Assembly (NCBI GenBank): GCA_002505805.1
Contig: DAWB01000243.1
Location: forward strand, 8,902-16,879
DNA: 7,978 bases
Reading direction: 5' to 3'
Origin: Methanosaeta sp. UBA80
GTDB taxonomy: Archaea; Halobacteriota; Methanosarcinia; Methanotrichales; Methanotrichaceae
The notes under the pieces were generated by a model. That model did no database searches. It was not told the origin of the DNA and saw only the letters and a program-made list of their open reading frames with translations. The number at the start of each line of letters is the position of its first letter. Position 1 is the stretch's first letter. The translations under genes and the position numbers were made by a program. This document shows positions 1-6,337 of this stretch, piece by piece.

Positions 1-261
1 AGCATAAACATCATGGTCGATCTTCAGTCGCGCTATCCTCTGCTGCAGGTTGTAGCCCGCGCTTATCAGAATTCAAAAGAGGCCCAGGGTTACTGCCGGC
101 TGGTGGTATCGGACGGGCTATATCAGGGCTCGTTTTCCACGGCGCTATTGCAGCCGGGATCATACGATATAGTTCTGCAAGCAAAGGACCAGAGAGGCAA
201 TGAGCTTCAAGAGAGTCTGGGCCGGGTCGAGGTAGCTGCCAGAAGCGGCTTTGCCTCATAG
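1..261 (+). CDS. 3' end of a protein with a C-terminal Ig-like domain (partial)
   Basis: The reading frame is open from the first base, so the gene enters from outside the window; the ATG at 13 is probably internal. About 86 residues are visible, ending at TAG 259-261. They alternate hydrophobic and polar residues like a beta-sandwich and carry the pattern DGLYQGSF, then L-x-PGSYDIVLQAKDQRGNE. The same pattern recurs twice in the subtilase at 2481-4370 (DGRFTG...ANYRVTIIAVDRSGN and DGNGVFS...PGEYQIKVDL). This suggests a bacterial-Ig or FN3-like domain at the C-terminus of an exported or surface protein, perhaps a related protease. No catalytic motif is visible, so the function of the whole protein is unknown. 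The final residues (RSGFAS) show no membrane anchor. Confidence 0.7.
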   Translation, partial: SINIMVDLQSRYPLLQVVARAYQNSKEAQGYCRLVVSDGLYQGSFSTALLQPGSYDIVLQAKDQRGNELQESLGRVEVAARSGFAS

Positions 262-272
262 AAATTTATATT
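261..272 (+). promoter_or_regulatory. Archaeal BRE/TATA promoter for the rhodanese-subtilase block
   Basis: GAAATTTATATT immediately follows the previous stop codon. A purine-rich BRE-like GAAA abuts a TATA box TTTATATT at 265-272. Counting about 25 bases from the box centre puts the transcription start near 293-295, giving a leader of roughly 8-10 bases that begins at the Shine-Dalgarno-like GGGGAG. The same AATTTATAT core occurs in the promoter at 5021-5035. Confidence 0.6.
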
Positions 273-293
273 ATCATCTTATGCATATCAAAT

Positions 294-299
294 GGGGAG
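294..299 (+). promoter_or_regulatory. Ribosome binding site of the first rhodanese gene
   Basis: GGGGAG lies 3 bases before ATG 303. The spacing is shorter than usual, but it is the only purine-rich site nearby. It fits a very short leader from the promoter at 261-272. Confidence 0.45.
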
Positions 300-302
300 A
301 GT

Positions 303-1448
303 ATGAAGCATTTGAGATCATATCCGCGCTCCTTTTCGTGGGGAGCGGTTGGTGTAGCCCTATTGGCGCTATTGGTGCTGGCAAATGGAGCGTATGCAGG
401 AGAAGCCTATTGCGAGGCCTGCCAGGGGGGCGGCGGCTGGGATCCCATGGCCAAGTTGGATGAGATCGGCAATCCCGATGCTGGAGAGGCAGAGACGGTC
501 ATGGCGGGCCTGAACACGGCTCAGAAGAATCGGGTGGGCATCTGGAACAAGCCCCTCTCGGGATTTGAGGGATCCAATACATCCGCTGATAAATCCGCAA
601 ATACGTCCGCTCCAAGCACGGTCAAAGCCAGCCAGAGCCCGTTGGTAGAGAAAGCCTCCACCAAGACGGCAGAAGAAAACCAGGTCATTGTCCGGAGCGA
701 GAGGGCAAAGAGCATGATTGCGCCCCTGGAAGAGGCGGCTAGCGGGACCATTTACCTCGATATCAGCGAGAACTCCACAGAGCACATCCCCGGCTCTATT
801 GTCATCCCCTATACCCAGTTTTTAAACGATACCGCGGTGCTTAGCGCTGATGAGCTGGCGGCCCTTCTGGGCGAAGCTGGAATATCCCGCGAGGATGCAG
901 TGATCGTATATGGTGAATGCATGCCCTGCGGCGGTGGGCCTGCGCCGGCCACCTTCATCTACTGGATCCTGAGATCATTGGGACATGATAATGTGAAGGT
1001 TTTAGATGGGATGGTCGAGGACTGGGCTGCGGCGGGACTGCCCACTTCCACTGATGCAGGGATTCTGCCGGCCAAAGCCTTTGTGCCCCGTGTGAGCTCC
1101 AATTTCTCGGCAGAGTACAGCTACGTGGAAAGCGGCCAGGCTCAGATAGTGGACGCCAGGAGCATAGGAGAATTCGCAACCTCCTCCATTCCCGGAGCGA
1201 TCAATATACCCTATGAGAGCGTGATATCAGGCAATAGGCTCAGAGACGAATCCAGGCTGGAGCGGATCTTCGGCATACTGGATAGAGAGCAGCCGGTGGT
1301 GGTCTTCACCAATACCGGCCTAAAGGCATCCGTGGTCTGGTATGCCCTGGAGCTTTTAGGCTATGATTCCAGGCTCTACTCCTATGAGAACTACTGGATC
1401 AACCAGCAGACGCTCAATCAGGAAGCATCTCTGAACTCCTCGGAATGA
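303..1448 (+). CDS. Exported tandem rhodanese-fold protein with CxxC motifs
   Basis: This 381-residue protein starts with a signal peptide: K/R-rich start, hydrophobic core at about 13-29, likely cut after AYA at residue 32. A Cys-Gly motif follows (C37-x-x-C40-Q-GGGG-W). Residues about 85-125 form a Ser/Thr/Ala/Lys-rich linker. Two rhodanese folds then occupy about 130-250 and 270-365. Domain 1 shows HIPGSIVIPY and LGHDNVKVLDG, hallmarks of thiosulfate sulfurtransferase N-domains, but its loop reads ECMPCGGGPAPAT, giving C206-x-x-C209. Domain 2 shows VDAR, SIPGAINIPY and VVVFTNTGLKAS. There Thr336 occupies the place where active sulfurtransferases have the catalytic Cys (CGTGVTA-like). Ordinary thiosulfate sulfurtransferase activity is therefore doubtful; a thiol, disulfide or persulfide role for the CxxC is an inference. 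It overlaps the paralogous next gene by 4 bases (ATGA), implying translational coupling. Confidence 0.85.
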   Translation: MKHLRSYPRSFSWGAVGVALLALLVLANGAYAGEAYCEACQGGGGWDPMAKLDEIGNPDAGEAETVMAGLNTAQKNRVGIWNKPLSGFEGSNTSADKSANTSAPSTVKASQSPLVEKASTKTAEENQVIVRSERAKSMIAPLEEAASGTIYLDISENSTEHIPGSIVIPYTQFLNDTAVLSADELAALLGEAGISREDAVIVYGECMPCGGGPAPATFIYWILRSLGHDNVKVLDGMVEDWAAAGLPTSTDAGILPAKAFVPRVSSNFSAEYSYVESGQAQIVDARSIGEFATSSIPGAINIPYESVISGNRLRDESRLERIFGILDREQPVVVFTNTGLKASVVWYALELLGYDSRLYSYENYWINQQTLNQEASLNSSE

Positions 1449-2437
1449 AAAGGATGCTTTTGCCGCCAAGAGAGAGAGCAGAGAAAGCCTTTGTCCTCCT
1501 CCTGCTGCTGGCGGGGGTGATGGCAGGAGCCATATCCTTGAGCATAGCGGCGTCTCCCGCGGGCATAGGCGATACATCCTCGGCCTGGCAGAGCCTGCCT
1601 GATAAAGAGCCTGGGCTTCTGCAATTGAACATATCCAATCCTTCCGAGGCCAGAGCAACGGAAGGGTGGAGGGAGATAGAATTCGATAAAGGAGCCAGAA
1701 GGGCAGAGCTTCTGACTCCCCTGCAAGCCGTCCATGAATACAAAATTATTCTAGATATAAGCCCGGAGCCCGCCGAGTACATACCGGGAGCCATAAGCAT
1801 TCCCTACACCGACTTTCTCTGGAACGGCACTCTCAAGACTGCTCTGGAGATGGCAGAGATCCTGGGAGAGGCAGGCATCAGCCAGGACGATTCTGTGCTC
1901 ATCTACGGGGAGTGCCAGCCATGCGGCGGAGGGCCATCGGCAGCCACCTATGTCTATTGGATCATGAAATACCTCGGCCACAGCAATGTGAGCCTTCTGG
2001 ACGGGGGAATGGACGACTGGGTGAAGGCAGGAGAGCCTACGGCAGCGGCAGCGCAGCATCTTCTTCCTGTCAACTATACTCCCTGCTTAAAGGAAGATCT
2101 TCTGTCATCGTATTCCTTTGTAAAAAGCGGTGGGGCACAGATCATAGATGCCCGGGGAGCGGCAGAATTTGAGGCGGGATCGATCCCCTCCGGCATAAAC
2201 ATCCCCTATGACCTGGTTTTAGAAGGAAAGAGGATAAAGGATGACGCCTCCCTGGGCAGTCTATTCTCATCCCTGGATAAAGGCAGGCCGGTGGTGGTCT
2301 ACACCAATACCGGGGTGAAAGCATCCATGATCTGGCTGGCTCTGACATTGCTGGACTATGATGCCTCAATATACTCCTGGAGGGATTGGCAGGCCAATTC
2401 GGCCCCTGATATTCCAGGGAAGACGGAAGGAAAATAG
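1445..2437 (+). CDS. Second exported tandem rhodanese-fold protein (paralogue)
   Basis: A 330-residue paralogue of the upstream gene. A basic N-terminus (KRMLLPPRERAEK) leads into a hydrophobic segment at about 15-36, which may be a cleaved signal or an uncleaved anchor. It lacks the upstream N-terminal CxxCxGGGG and the long Ser/Thr linker. Domain 1 (about 85-200) carries LDIS, YIPGAISIPY, LGEAGIS, the loop ECQPCGGGPSAAT (C157, C160), and LGHSNVSLLDGGMDDW. Domain 2 (about 218-312) carries IDAR, SIPSGINIPY and VVVYTNTGVKAS, again with Thr287 instead of the catalytic Cys. Both copies share the CxPCGGG loop and the TNTG substitution, so these were probably fixed before or at duplication rather than being random decay. 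The start at 1445 is chosen from the ATGA overlap; no good ribosome site precedes it, and ATG 1454 is an alternative. Its substrate is unknown. Confidence 0.85.
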   Translation: MKRMLLPPRERAEKAFVLLLLLAGVMAGAISLSIAASPAGIGDTSSAWQSLPDKEPGLLQLNISNPSEARATEGWREIEFDKGARRAELLTPLQAVHEYKIILDISPEPAEYIPGAISIPYTDFLWNGTLKTALEMAEILGEAGISQDDSVLIYGECQPCGGGPSAATYVYWIMKYLGHSNVSLLDGGMDDWVKAGEPTAAAAQHLLPVNYTPCLKEDLLSSYSFVKSGGAQIIDARGAAEFEAGSIPSGINIPYDLVLEGKRIKDDASLGSLFSSLDKGRPVVVYTNTGVKASMIWLALTLLDYDASIYSWRDWQANSAPDIPGKTEGK

Positions 2438-2480
2438 CGGTGGCTGCTACCGGCAGATATAAGAGCACTGGAATTAATAA

Positions 2481-4370
2481 TTGCAGTTAGTGAACTCCCG
2501 GTCCATCGCCTGTCTTATTCTGCTGGCAGCTCTTCTGAGCCTTGCGGCCAGCTTTCCGGTGCAAGACGCTCTGGAGAAGAACAAGGCCAGCATCTGGTTT
2601 GAGAAAGAGTATAGAAGCTACTTCAATTCCAGCGAGGATGACGGCCGCCCCCCGGTGATCATGGGGGTGAGCGTCAGTCCCTCTTCCTTGAAGATCGGAT
2701 CGCCCAGAGCGGAGATCAATGCCTATGTTCATGATGAGGCGGGAATTGAAACAGTCTATGCCGAGGTAGGCAATCGCATGAACCTCATGCTCGACCTGGA
2801 TCGAGACGGAAGGTTCACCGGATATTGCGGCTCCAATCTGCCGCCGGCAAATTACAGGGTCACCATAATCGCAGTGGATCGATCGGGCAATGCTGCCAAG
2901 GAAGAATCGAGCACTCTCACCATCAGAGACCCCAATGATCTAAACGGCAACGGCATAGAGGACAGCCTGGAGGAGCAGGGCGACAAAGAGCAGAAAGTGA
3001 TAGTCCTTCACGAGGACAATGCCAGCCGCTCCGCCTCCACGTCCAATGAATTCAGACTTCTCCCCATATCCGCATTGACTGTGCCATCAGACAGGCTGGA
3101 AAAGATCGCCAGCAGTGAGGGAGTAAAGGCCATCTACAAGGATCAAAAGCTGAAGGTTCTGGCGCAGCCGGAAGAGAAAACCGATTCAGAAGTTGTATCA
3201 TCTCCTCCGAGGAGGATCGATGATCCCAGAGGTTATAAGGGCTATACGGGGAAGGGAGTCAATGTGGCCCTCATCGATACCGGTGCGGACGAGGGTCATG
3301 AGGCGCTCTCTGGCCGGATCCTGGCCTTCAAGGACTTTGTGAACAACCAGACCGAGGCCTATGACGACAATGGCCACGGCACCCACTGTGCCAGCCTGAT
3401 TGGGGGAGCTGAGGGCATGGGCGTAGCCCCGGATACGGGGCTGGTGGTGATCAAGGTCATGGACCGGGATGGGGCTTGCTATACCTCCGATGCCCTCAAG
3501 GCTCTGGAATGGTGTCTGGAAAACAAGGACATCTACAAAATTCGGGTCATATCCTTTTCCGTAGGCGGCGAGGGACCATCCGGGGGCTCTTCTCTTCTGG
3601 ATGAGGCCTGCAACAGGATGGTGCAAGAGGGCCTTATCATGTGCGTGGCAGCCGGAAACTCCGGACCGGGAGAGGCATCCATTGTGGTGCCGGGAGAGGC
3701 GGAGAATGTGATCACCGTGGGCGCTGTGGACGATTCCGGAGACATCTTCGAGCTGTCATCCCGCGGTCCCACGACCGGCGGCGAGGTCAAGCCCGATCTG
3801 GTCACCATGGGCGTGGATATAGTCTCCGCACTGGCCGGCTCTAAAAGCGATCAAAGCTCTGTGAGCGGTACATCCATGGCCGTCCCCCTGGTCTCAGGCG
3901 GCGTTGCCCTGCTGCTGGAGGCGGAGGAGAGCCTTTTCCCTTCCGATGTGAAGAGGATTCTGCTGAAGACGGCGGACGATCTGGGAGCATCAGGCAGGGA
4001 CAATACCTTCGGATATGGCGCTCTCAATCTGACTGCAGCTCTGCAGAGCCTGGATAGAGGTCGGTCAAATCTTTACACCCCGGCTCTGGGAAAGGTCGAG
4101 CTGAACCGGGAAGAGGCGGCGGTGGGCGAGCCGGTCATGATCGAGGCAGAGGGAAAAGGTGAGGTTAGAAGCATCAATGCCAATATCATCGGCCCGGACA
4201 GAGACATGGAGATACCCATGGATGACTTCGATGGAAACGGAGTATTCTCCGCCCGCTGGGAGACCAGCTTTTGGACGCCGGGAGAATATCAGATAAAGGT
4301 AGATCTTCTAGGAGCTTTCGGAGAGCTGGACGAAAAATCTCTCCCTTTCCGGCTGCTGGAGAAGGGGTGA
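2481..4370 (+). CDS. Exported subtilisin-family (S8) serine protease with flanking Ig-like domains
   Basis: This 629-residue secreted peptidase has a signal peptide at 1-24 (hydrophobic 9-23, likely cut after AAS). An Ig-like domain spans about 58-148, followed by an EF-hand-like calcium motif, DPNDLNGNGIED (150-161). An I9-like propeptide segment follows at about 172-228. The S8 catalytic domain spans about 250-525. The triad is visible: Asp266 (VALIDTG), His299 (NGHGTHCAS) and Ser465 (SGTSMAVP), with oxyanion Asn393 (AAGNSGPG). The usual His after SGTSMAxP is Leu470. A second Ig-like domain closes the protein at about 533-625. Six Cys remain after signal cleavage. The start is TTG 2481, with a weak GGA 8 bases upstream (2470-2472); GTG 2490 is the alternative and keeps the signal peptide. 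The gene lies 43 bases after the rhodanese pair and 7 before the aldolase. Its substrates are unknown; the complete triad argues for activity. Confidence 0.92.
   Translation: MQLVNSRSIACLILLAALLSLAASFPVQDALEKNKASIWFEKEYRSYFNSSEDDGRPPVIMGVSVSPSSLKIGSPRAEINAYVHDEAGIETVYAEVGNRMNLMLDLDRDGRFTGYCGSNLPPANYRVTIIAVDRSGNAAKEESSTLTIRDPNDLNGNGIEDSLEEQGDKEQKVIVLHEDNASRSASTSNEFRLLPISALTVPSDRLEKIASSEGVKAIYKDQKLKVLAQPEEKTDSEVVSSPPRRIDDPRGYKGYTGKGVNVALIDTGADEGHEALSGRILAFKDFVNNQTEAYDDNGHGTHCASLIGGAEGMGVAPDTGLVVIKVMDRDGACYTSDALKALEWCLENKDIYKIRVISFSVGGEGPSGGSSLLDEACNRMVQEGLIMCVAAGNSGPGEASIVVPGEAENVITVGAVDDSGDIFELSSRGPTTGGEVKPDLVTMGVDIVSALAGSKSDQSSVSGTSMAVPLVSGGVALLLEAEESLFPSDVKRILLKTADDLGASGRDNTFGYGALNLTAALQSLDRGRSNLYTPALGKVELNREEAAVGEPVMIEAEGKGEVRSINANIIGPDRDMEIPMDDFDGNGVFSARWETSFWTPGEYQIKVDLLGAFGELDEKSLPFRLLEKG
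4364..4370 (+). promoter_or_regulatory. Ribosome binding site fixing the TTG start of the aldolase
   Basis: GGGGTGA ends on the subtilase stop codon. Its GGTGA matches the archaeal anti-Shine-Dalgarno and lies 7 bases before TTG 4378. This supports that non-ATG start and suggests coupled translation. Confidence 0.6.
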
Positions 4371-4377
4371 GGCTGGT

Positions 4378-4971
4378 TTGCCTGTAGATGGCCATTCTCC
4401 CTGGCAGGAGATATCCCGCCTGGGAAAAAAGCTGATCCAGACCGGCCTTACCAGCTCCAGATTTGGAAATATCAGCCTGCTGAATGGAGATAAGATCTTT
4501 ATAACCTGCACCGGTAGCATGCTGGATGAGCTGGATGAAGATGGCGTGGTGAATGTGGATTTGAGAGGCTCCTGCCCCGAGGATGCCATAGCCAGCAGCG
4601 AGATCTGCGTCCACCGAGCGGTCTACCAAGCCACATCCCATCAAGCCATCGTTCATACTCATTCCCCTTATGCCGTTGCGGCATCTCTTCTGGAAACCAG
4701 GGAGGTCTTGCCACTGGACAGCGAGGGCAGGATTTTCCTGGGTCCCATGCCCATTGTTGCCGGCGGCATGGGAAGCAATGCTCTGGCAATAGCGGTATCC
4801 TCCGCCCTGCAGGATCATAAAGCCTGTATTGCTCGCGGCCATGGTGTCTTTGCCGCCGGTAGCAGCCTGAAAGAAGCATATGAGGCGGCGGCTATGGCGG
4901 AGCATAGCGCTCAGATAGGTTATCTGGTGAAATCCTATTGCTGCGAAGCCTTAAGGACGGAAAAGGAATAA
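4378..4971 (+). CDS. Class II aldolase (fuculose-1-phosphate aldolase family)
   Basis: A 197-residue cytoplasmic, zinc-dependent aldolase of the FucA/AraD/adducin family, close to the usual archaeal length. Family landmarks appear in order: phosphate-binding FGNIS (N31) and TGS (45-47), SSE with the likely catalytic Glu75, the zinc pair H93-x-H95 (HTHSPYA), a glycine-rich AGGMGSNALA, and the third zinc ligand His155 (RGHGVFA). Family members cleave fuculose-1-phosphate to dihydroxyacetone phosphate and lactaldehyde. In methanogens a homologue (MJ1418) has been linked to lactaldehyde supply for coenzyme F420 and to related deoxysugar phosphates. Ribulose-5-phosphate epimerase or methylthioribulose-phosphate dehydratase activity cannot be excluded by motif alone. 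The TTG start is supported by a ribosome site inside the end of the subtilase gene. Its metabolic link to the exported neighbours is not evident. Confidence 0.88.
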   Translation: MPVDGHSPWQEISRLGKKLIQTGLTSSRFGNISLLNGDKIFITCTGSMLDELDEDGVVNVDLRGSCPEDAIASSEICVHRAVYQATSHQAIVHTHSPYAVAASLLETREVLPLDSEGRIFLGPMPIVAGGMGSNALAIAVSSALQDHKACIARGHGVFAAGSSLKEAYEAAAMAEHSAQIGYLVKSYCCEALRTEKE

Positions 4972-5020
4972 TAATATATTGACAGCTATTTTGCACCCTC
5001 GCAGTCTGTCGAAAATGGGG

Positions 5021-5035
5021 GGAAAAATTTATATC
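5021..5035 (+). promoter_or_regulatory. Strong archaeal BRE/TATA promoter
   Basis: GGAAAAATTTATATC contains a purine-rich BRE (GGAAAAA) directly before TTTATATC at 5028-5035, close to the archaeal consensus. A start about 25 bases after the box centre falls at 5056-5058, exactly where the inverted repeat at 5058 begins. It probably drives the structured element and the protease-TraB operon downstream. Confidence 0.65.
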
Positions 5036-5057
5036 TTTACCATTTCTTCATTAATTA

Positions 5058-5114
5058 GAGCGGGTAATCCTAGTTTTTGAAATCCACACTGAACCCCCAC
5101 TCTCCTACCCGCTC
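5058..5114 (+). ncRNA. Candidate structured RNA or 5' leader hairpin
   Basis: GAGCGGGTA at 5058-5066 is perfectly complementary to TACCCGCTC at 5106-5114. It forms a 9-bp GC-rich stem around a 39-base loop with little internal pairing. The 3' half of the loop is C/U rich (ACCCCCACTCTCC, 5093-5105). The 5' arm starts at the predicted transcription start of the promoter at 5021-5035. No T-run follows, only A-rich DNA (5118-5134), so a free small RNA would need processing or a non-canonical stop. Alternatively it is the first part of a leader of about 155 bases for the site-2 protease gene. It is not a tRNA and shows no C/D boxes. I do not recognise an RNA family. Confidence 0.4.
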
Positions 5115-5200
5115 ACTTAAAAAATTAATAAAATATGCTCCTCTTTGGTGCGCCGTCCTTCTTCCCATCGGCTGTCAAAAGATCTATTAATGCTCAGGTC

Positions 5201-5206
5201 GGAAGG
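5201..5206 (+). promoter_or_regulatory. Ribosome binding site selecting the ATG at 5213
   Basis: GGAAGG lies 6 bases before ATG 5213. The in-frame ATG at 5135 follows an A/T-only tract with no such site. This favours the shorter protein. Confidence 0.5.
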
Positions 5207-5212
5207 CGCTCC

Positions 5213-6325
5213 ATGAGTTCTTCTCTGGAGGTAGGAAGGATCATGGGCATACCCGTGCGCATGCACTGGACCATAATTTTTATCGTCCTTTTCATTGCCT
5301 GGAGCTTTGCCAACACCAGCCAGTCCACGAGCAGCATAATTTATGGCTTTGGCGGCATTGAGCCGGCCGAGGTGAGGTGGTTCTTCTCACTTCTTCTGGC
5401 CCTGATCCTCTTCGCCTGCGTGGCCCTGCATGAGCTGGGACACTCCTATATCGCCCTCAGAAACGGCATAGGCATCAAGAGCATAACTCTCTATTTCTTC
5501 GGTGGGGTGGCGGCCATGGAGGAGATTCCCAGGAATCCAAGCCTGGAGCTTAAGATGGCCTTTGCCGGACCTGCCGTAAGCGGCATATTGGGCCTCGCAT
5601 TCTGGCTGGCTGGAAGGGAGATCGTCTCTTATCTCGGCATCAGCCATCCTTTGAGCATAATGCTAAGCAACCTGGGGCTGATGAACCTCATTCTCATGGC
5701 CTTCAATCTCCTGCCTGCCTTTCCCATGGACGGGGGTAGGCTTCTCCGGGCCTGGTTTGCATTTCACATGCCCTATGTCAAAGCCACCCGCCGGGCTTCG
5801 GATATAGGAAAGATATTCGCGACGGTGATGTTTCTGCTGGGGCTGGCCTCCCTCAATTTCATGCTCCTCTTTGTGGCTTTCTTCGTCTATGTGGGTGCCA
5901 GTGAGGAGGAGAAGGCCACGGAGATCAGCATCAGCCTGGAAGGCATAACAGTGCGGGATATCATGTCCTCCCCGGTAGAGAGCGTTCCTCCTGATATGAC
6001 TTTGGATGAACTGAAGGAGCTTATGTTTCGGGATAAGCACCGGGGCTATCCGGTGATGGAGAGCGGAAAGCTGCGGGGAATGGTAACCATCACCGATCTG
6101 CAGAAGGTCGCCCCAGAGAAGCGTGCCGGGACCCGGGTGGGCGAGGTGATGGCAAGAGAGTTATATCTGATAGCACCCGAGGATGAGGCTGCTACAGCCA
6201 TGAAGACCATGAATGAACTGCAAATCCGCCGTCTGCCGGTGATGGATGGGGGAGGGCTGGTGGGCATTTTATCCAGGGAGGACCTGGTGAGAGCCATTGA
6301 GCTGTGCCGGGAGCGGGTGCATTAA
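5213..6325 (+). CDS. Site-2 protease (M50 family) with C-terminal CBS pair
   Basis: A 370-residue intramembrane zinc metalloprotease of the archaeal MJ0392 type. From ATG 5213 the protein begins SSSLEVGRIMGIPVRMHWT, the usual start of this family; a 26-residue extension from ATG 5135 would be atypical. The first membrane helix is at about 18-34. The zinc motif HELGH is at 73-77 within a membrane segment, and the second metal motif NLLPAFPMDGGR is at 165-176 (Asp173 the likely ligand). Further hydrophobic segments lie at about 115-134, 149-167 and 200-227. Two CBS domains follow at about 247-299 (VRDIMSSP...) and 311-364 (VGEVMARE...), which in this family probably bind adenine nucleotides and gate activity. 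It cleaves membrane-spanning substrates such as anchored regulators, but no target is visible nearby. It is probably cotranscribed with the TraB gene 12 bases downstream. Confidence 0.93.
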   Translation: MSSSLEVGRIMGIPVRMHWTIIFIVLFIAWSFANTSQSTSSIIYGFGGIEPAEVRWFFSLLLALILFACVALHELGHSYIALRNGIGIKSITLYFFGGVAAMEEIPRNPSLELKMAFAGPAVSGILGLAFWLAGREIVSYLGISHPLSIMLSNLGLMNLILMAFNLLPAFPMDGGRLLRAWFAFHMPYVKATRRASDIGKIFATVMFLLGLASLNFMLLFVAFFVYVGASEEEKATEISISLEGITVRDIMSSPVESVPPDMTLDELKELMFRDKHRGYPVMESGKLRGMVTITDLQKVAPEKRAGTRVGEVMARELYLIAPEDEAATAMKTMNELQIRRLPVMDGGGLVGILSREDLVRAIELCRERVH

Positions 6326-6330
6326 GAGGT
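6326..6330 (+). promoter_or_regulatory. Ribosome binding site fixing the TTG start of the TraB gene
   Basis: GAGGT directly follows the protease stop codon and lies 7 bases before TTG 6338. In context (GAGGTAAT) it is close to the archaeal consensus GAGGTGAT, which supports the TTG start. Confidence 0.65.
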
Positions 6331-6337
6331 AATCGAT

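Larger units (their letters stand above)
4972..5212. other. Regulatory intergenic region, 241 bases
   Basis: This is the largest non-coding stretch here. It holds an AT-rich tract just after the aldolase stop (4966-4979), a weak GACAG/CTGTC inverted repeat (4981-5010), the promoter at 5021-5035, the 9-bp hairpin at 5058-5114, and a second A/T-rich tract (5116-5135) that could act as another TATA region. The ATG at 5135 is in frame with the protease but has no ribosome site, so I treat 5135-5212 as untranslated. No obvious T-rich terminator for the aldolase unit is visible. Confidence 0.55.

Noticed and set aside
2438..2452. Small hairpin (CGGT/ACCG) after the second rhodanese gene as a terminator
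   Set aside because: The stem is only 4 bp and no T-run follows. The short gap to the subtilase suggests read-through.
2456..2463. GATATAAG as a promoter for the subtilase
   Set aside because: A start 25 bases downstream would fall after the TTG start codon, so it does not fit the chosen start. Cotranscription is simpler.
4186..4905. Minus-strand open frame of 239 codons opposite the aldolase
   Set aside because: It has no domain-like pattern and spans the junction of two confident plus-strand genes. It is a shadow.
4981..5010. GACAG/CTGTC inverted repeat as terminator or operator
   Set aside because: A 5-bp stem with a 20-base loop and no T-tract is within chance expectation.
5058..5114. 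tRNA or C/D-box guide RNA at the inverted repeat
   Set aside because: At 57 bases with a 9-bp stem and no D, anticodon or T arms it is not a tRNA on either strand. A lone CTGA (5090-5093) without a C box does not make a C/D RNA, and no ACA follows the stem.
5135..5212. N-terminal extension of the site-2 protease from ATG 5135
   Set aside because: There is no ribosome site before it, the extra 26 residues do not resemble family starts, and ATG 5213 has GGAAGG 6 bases upstream and a typical N-terminus.
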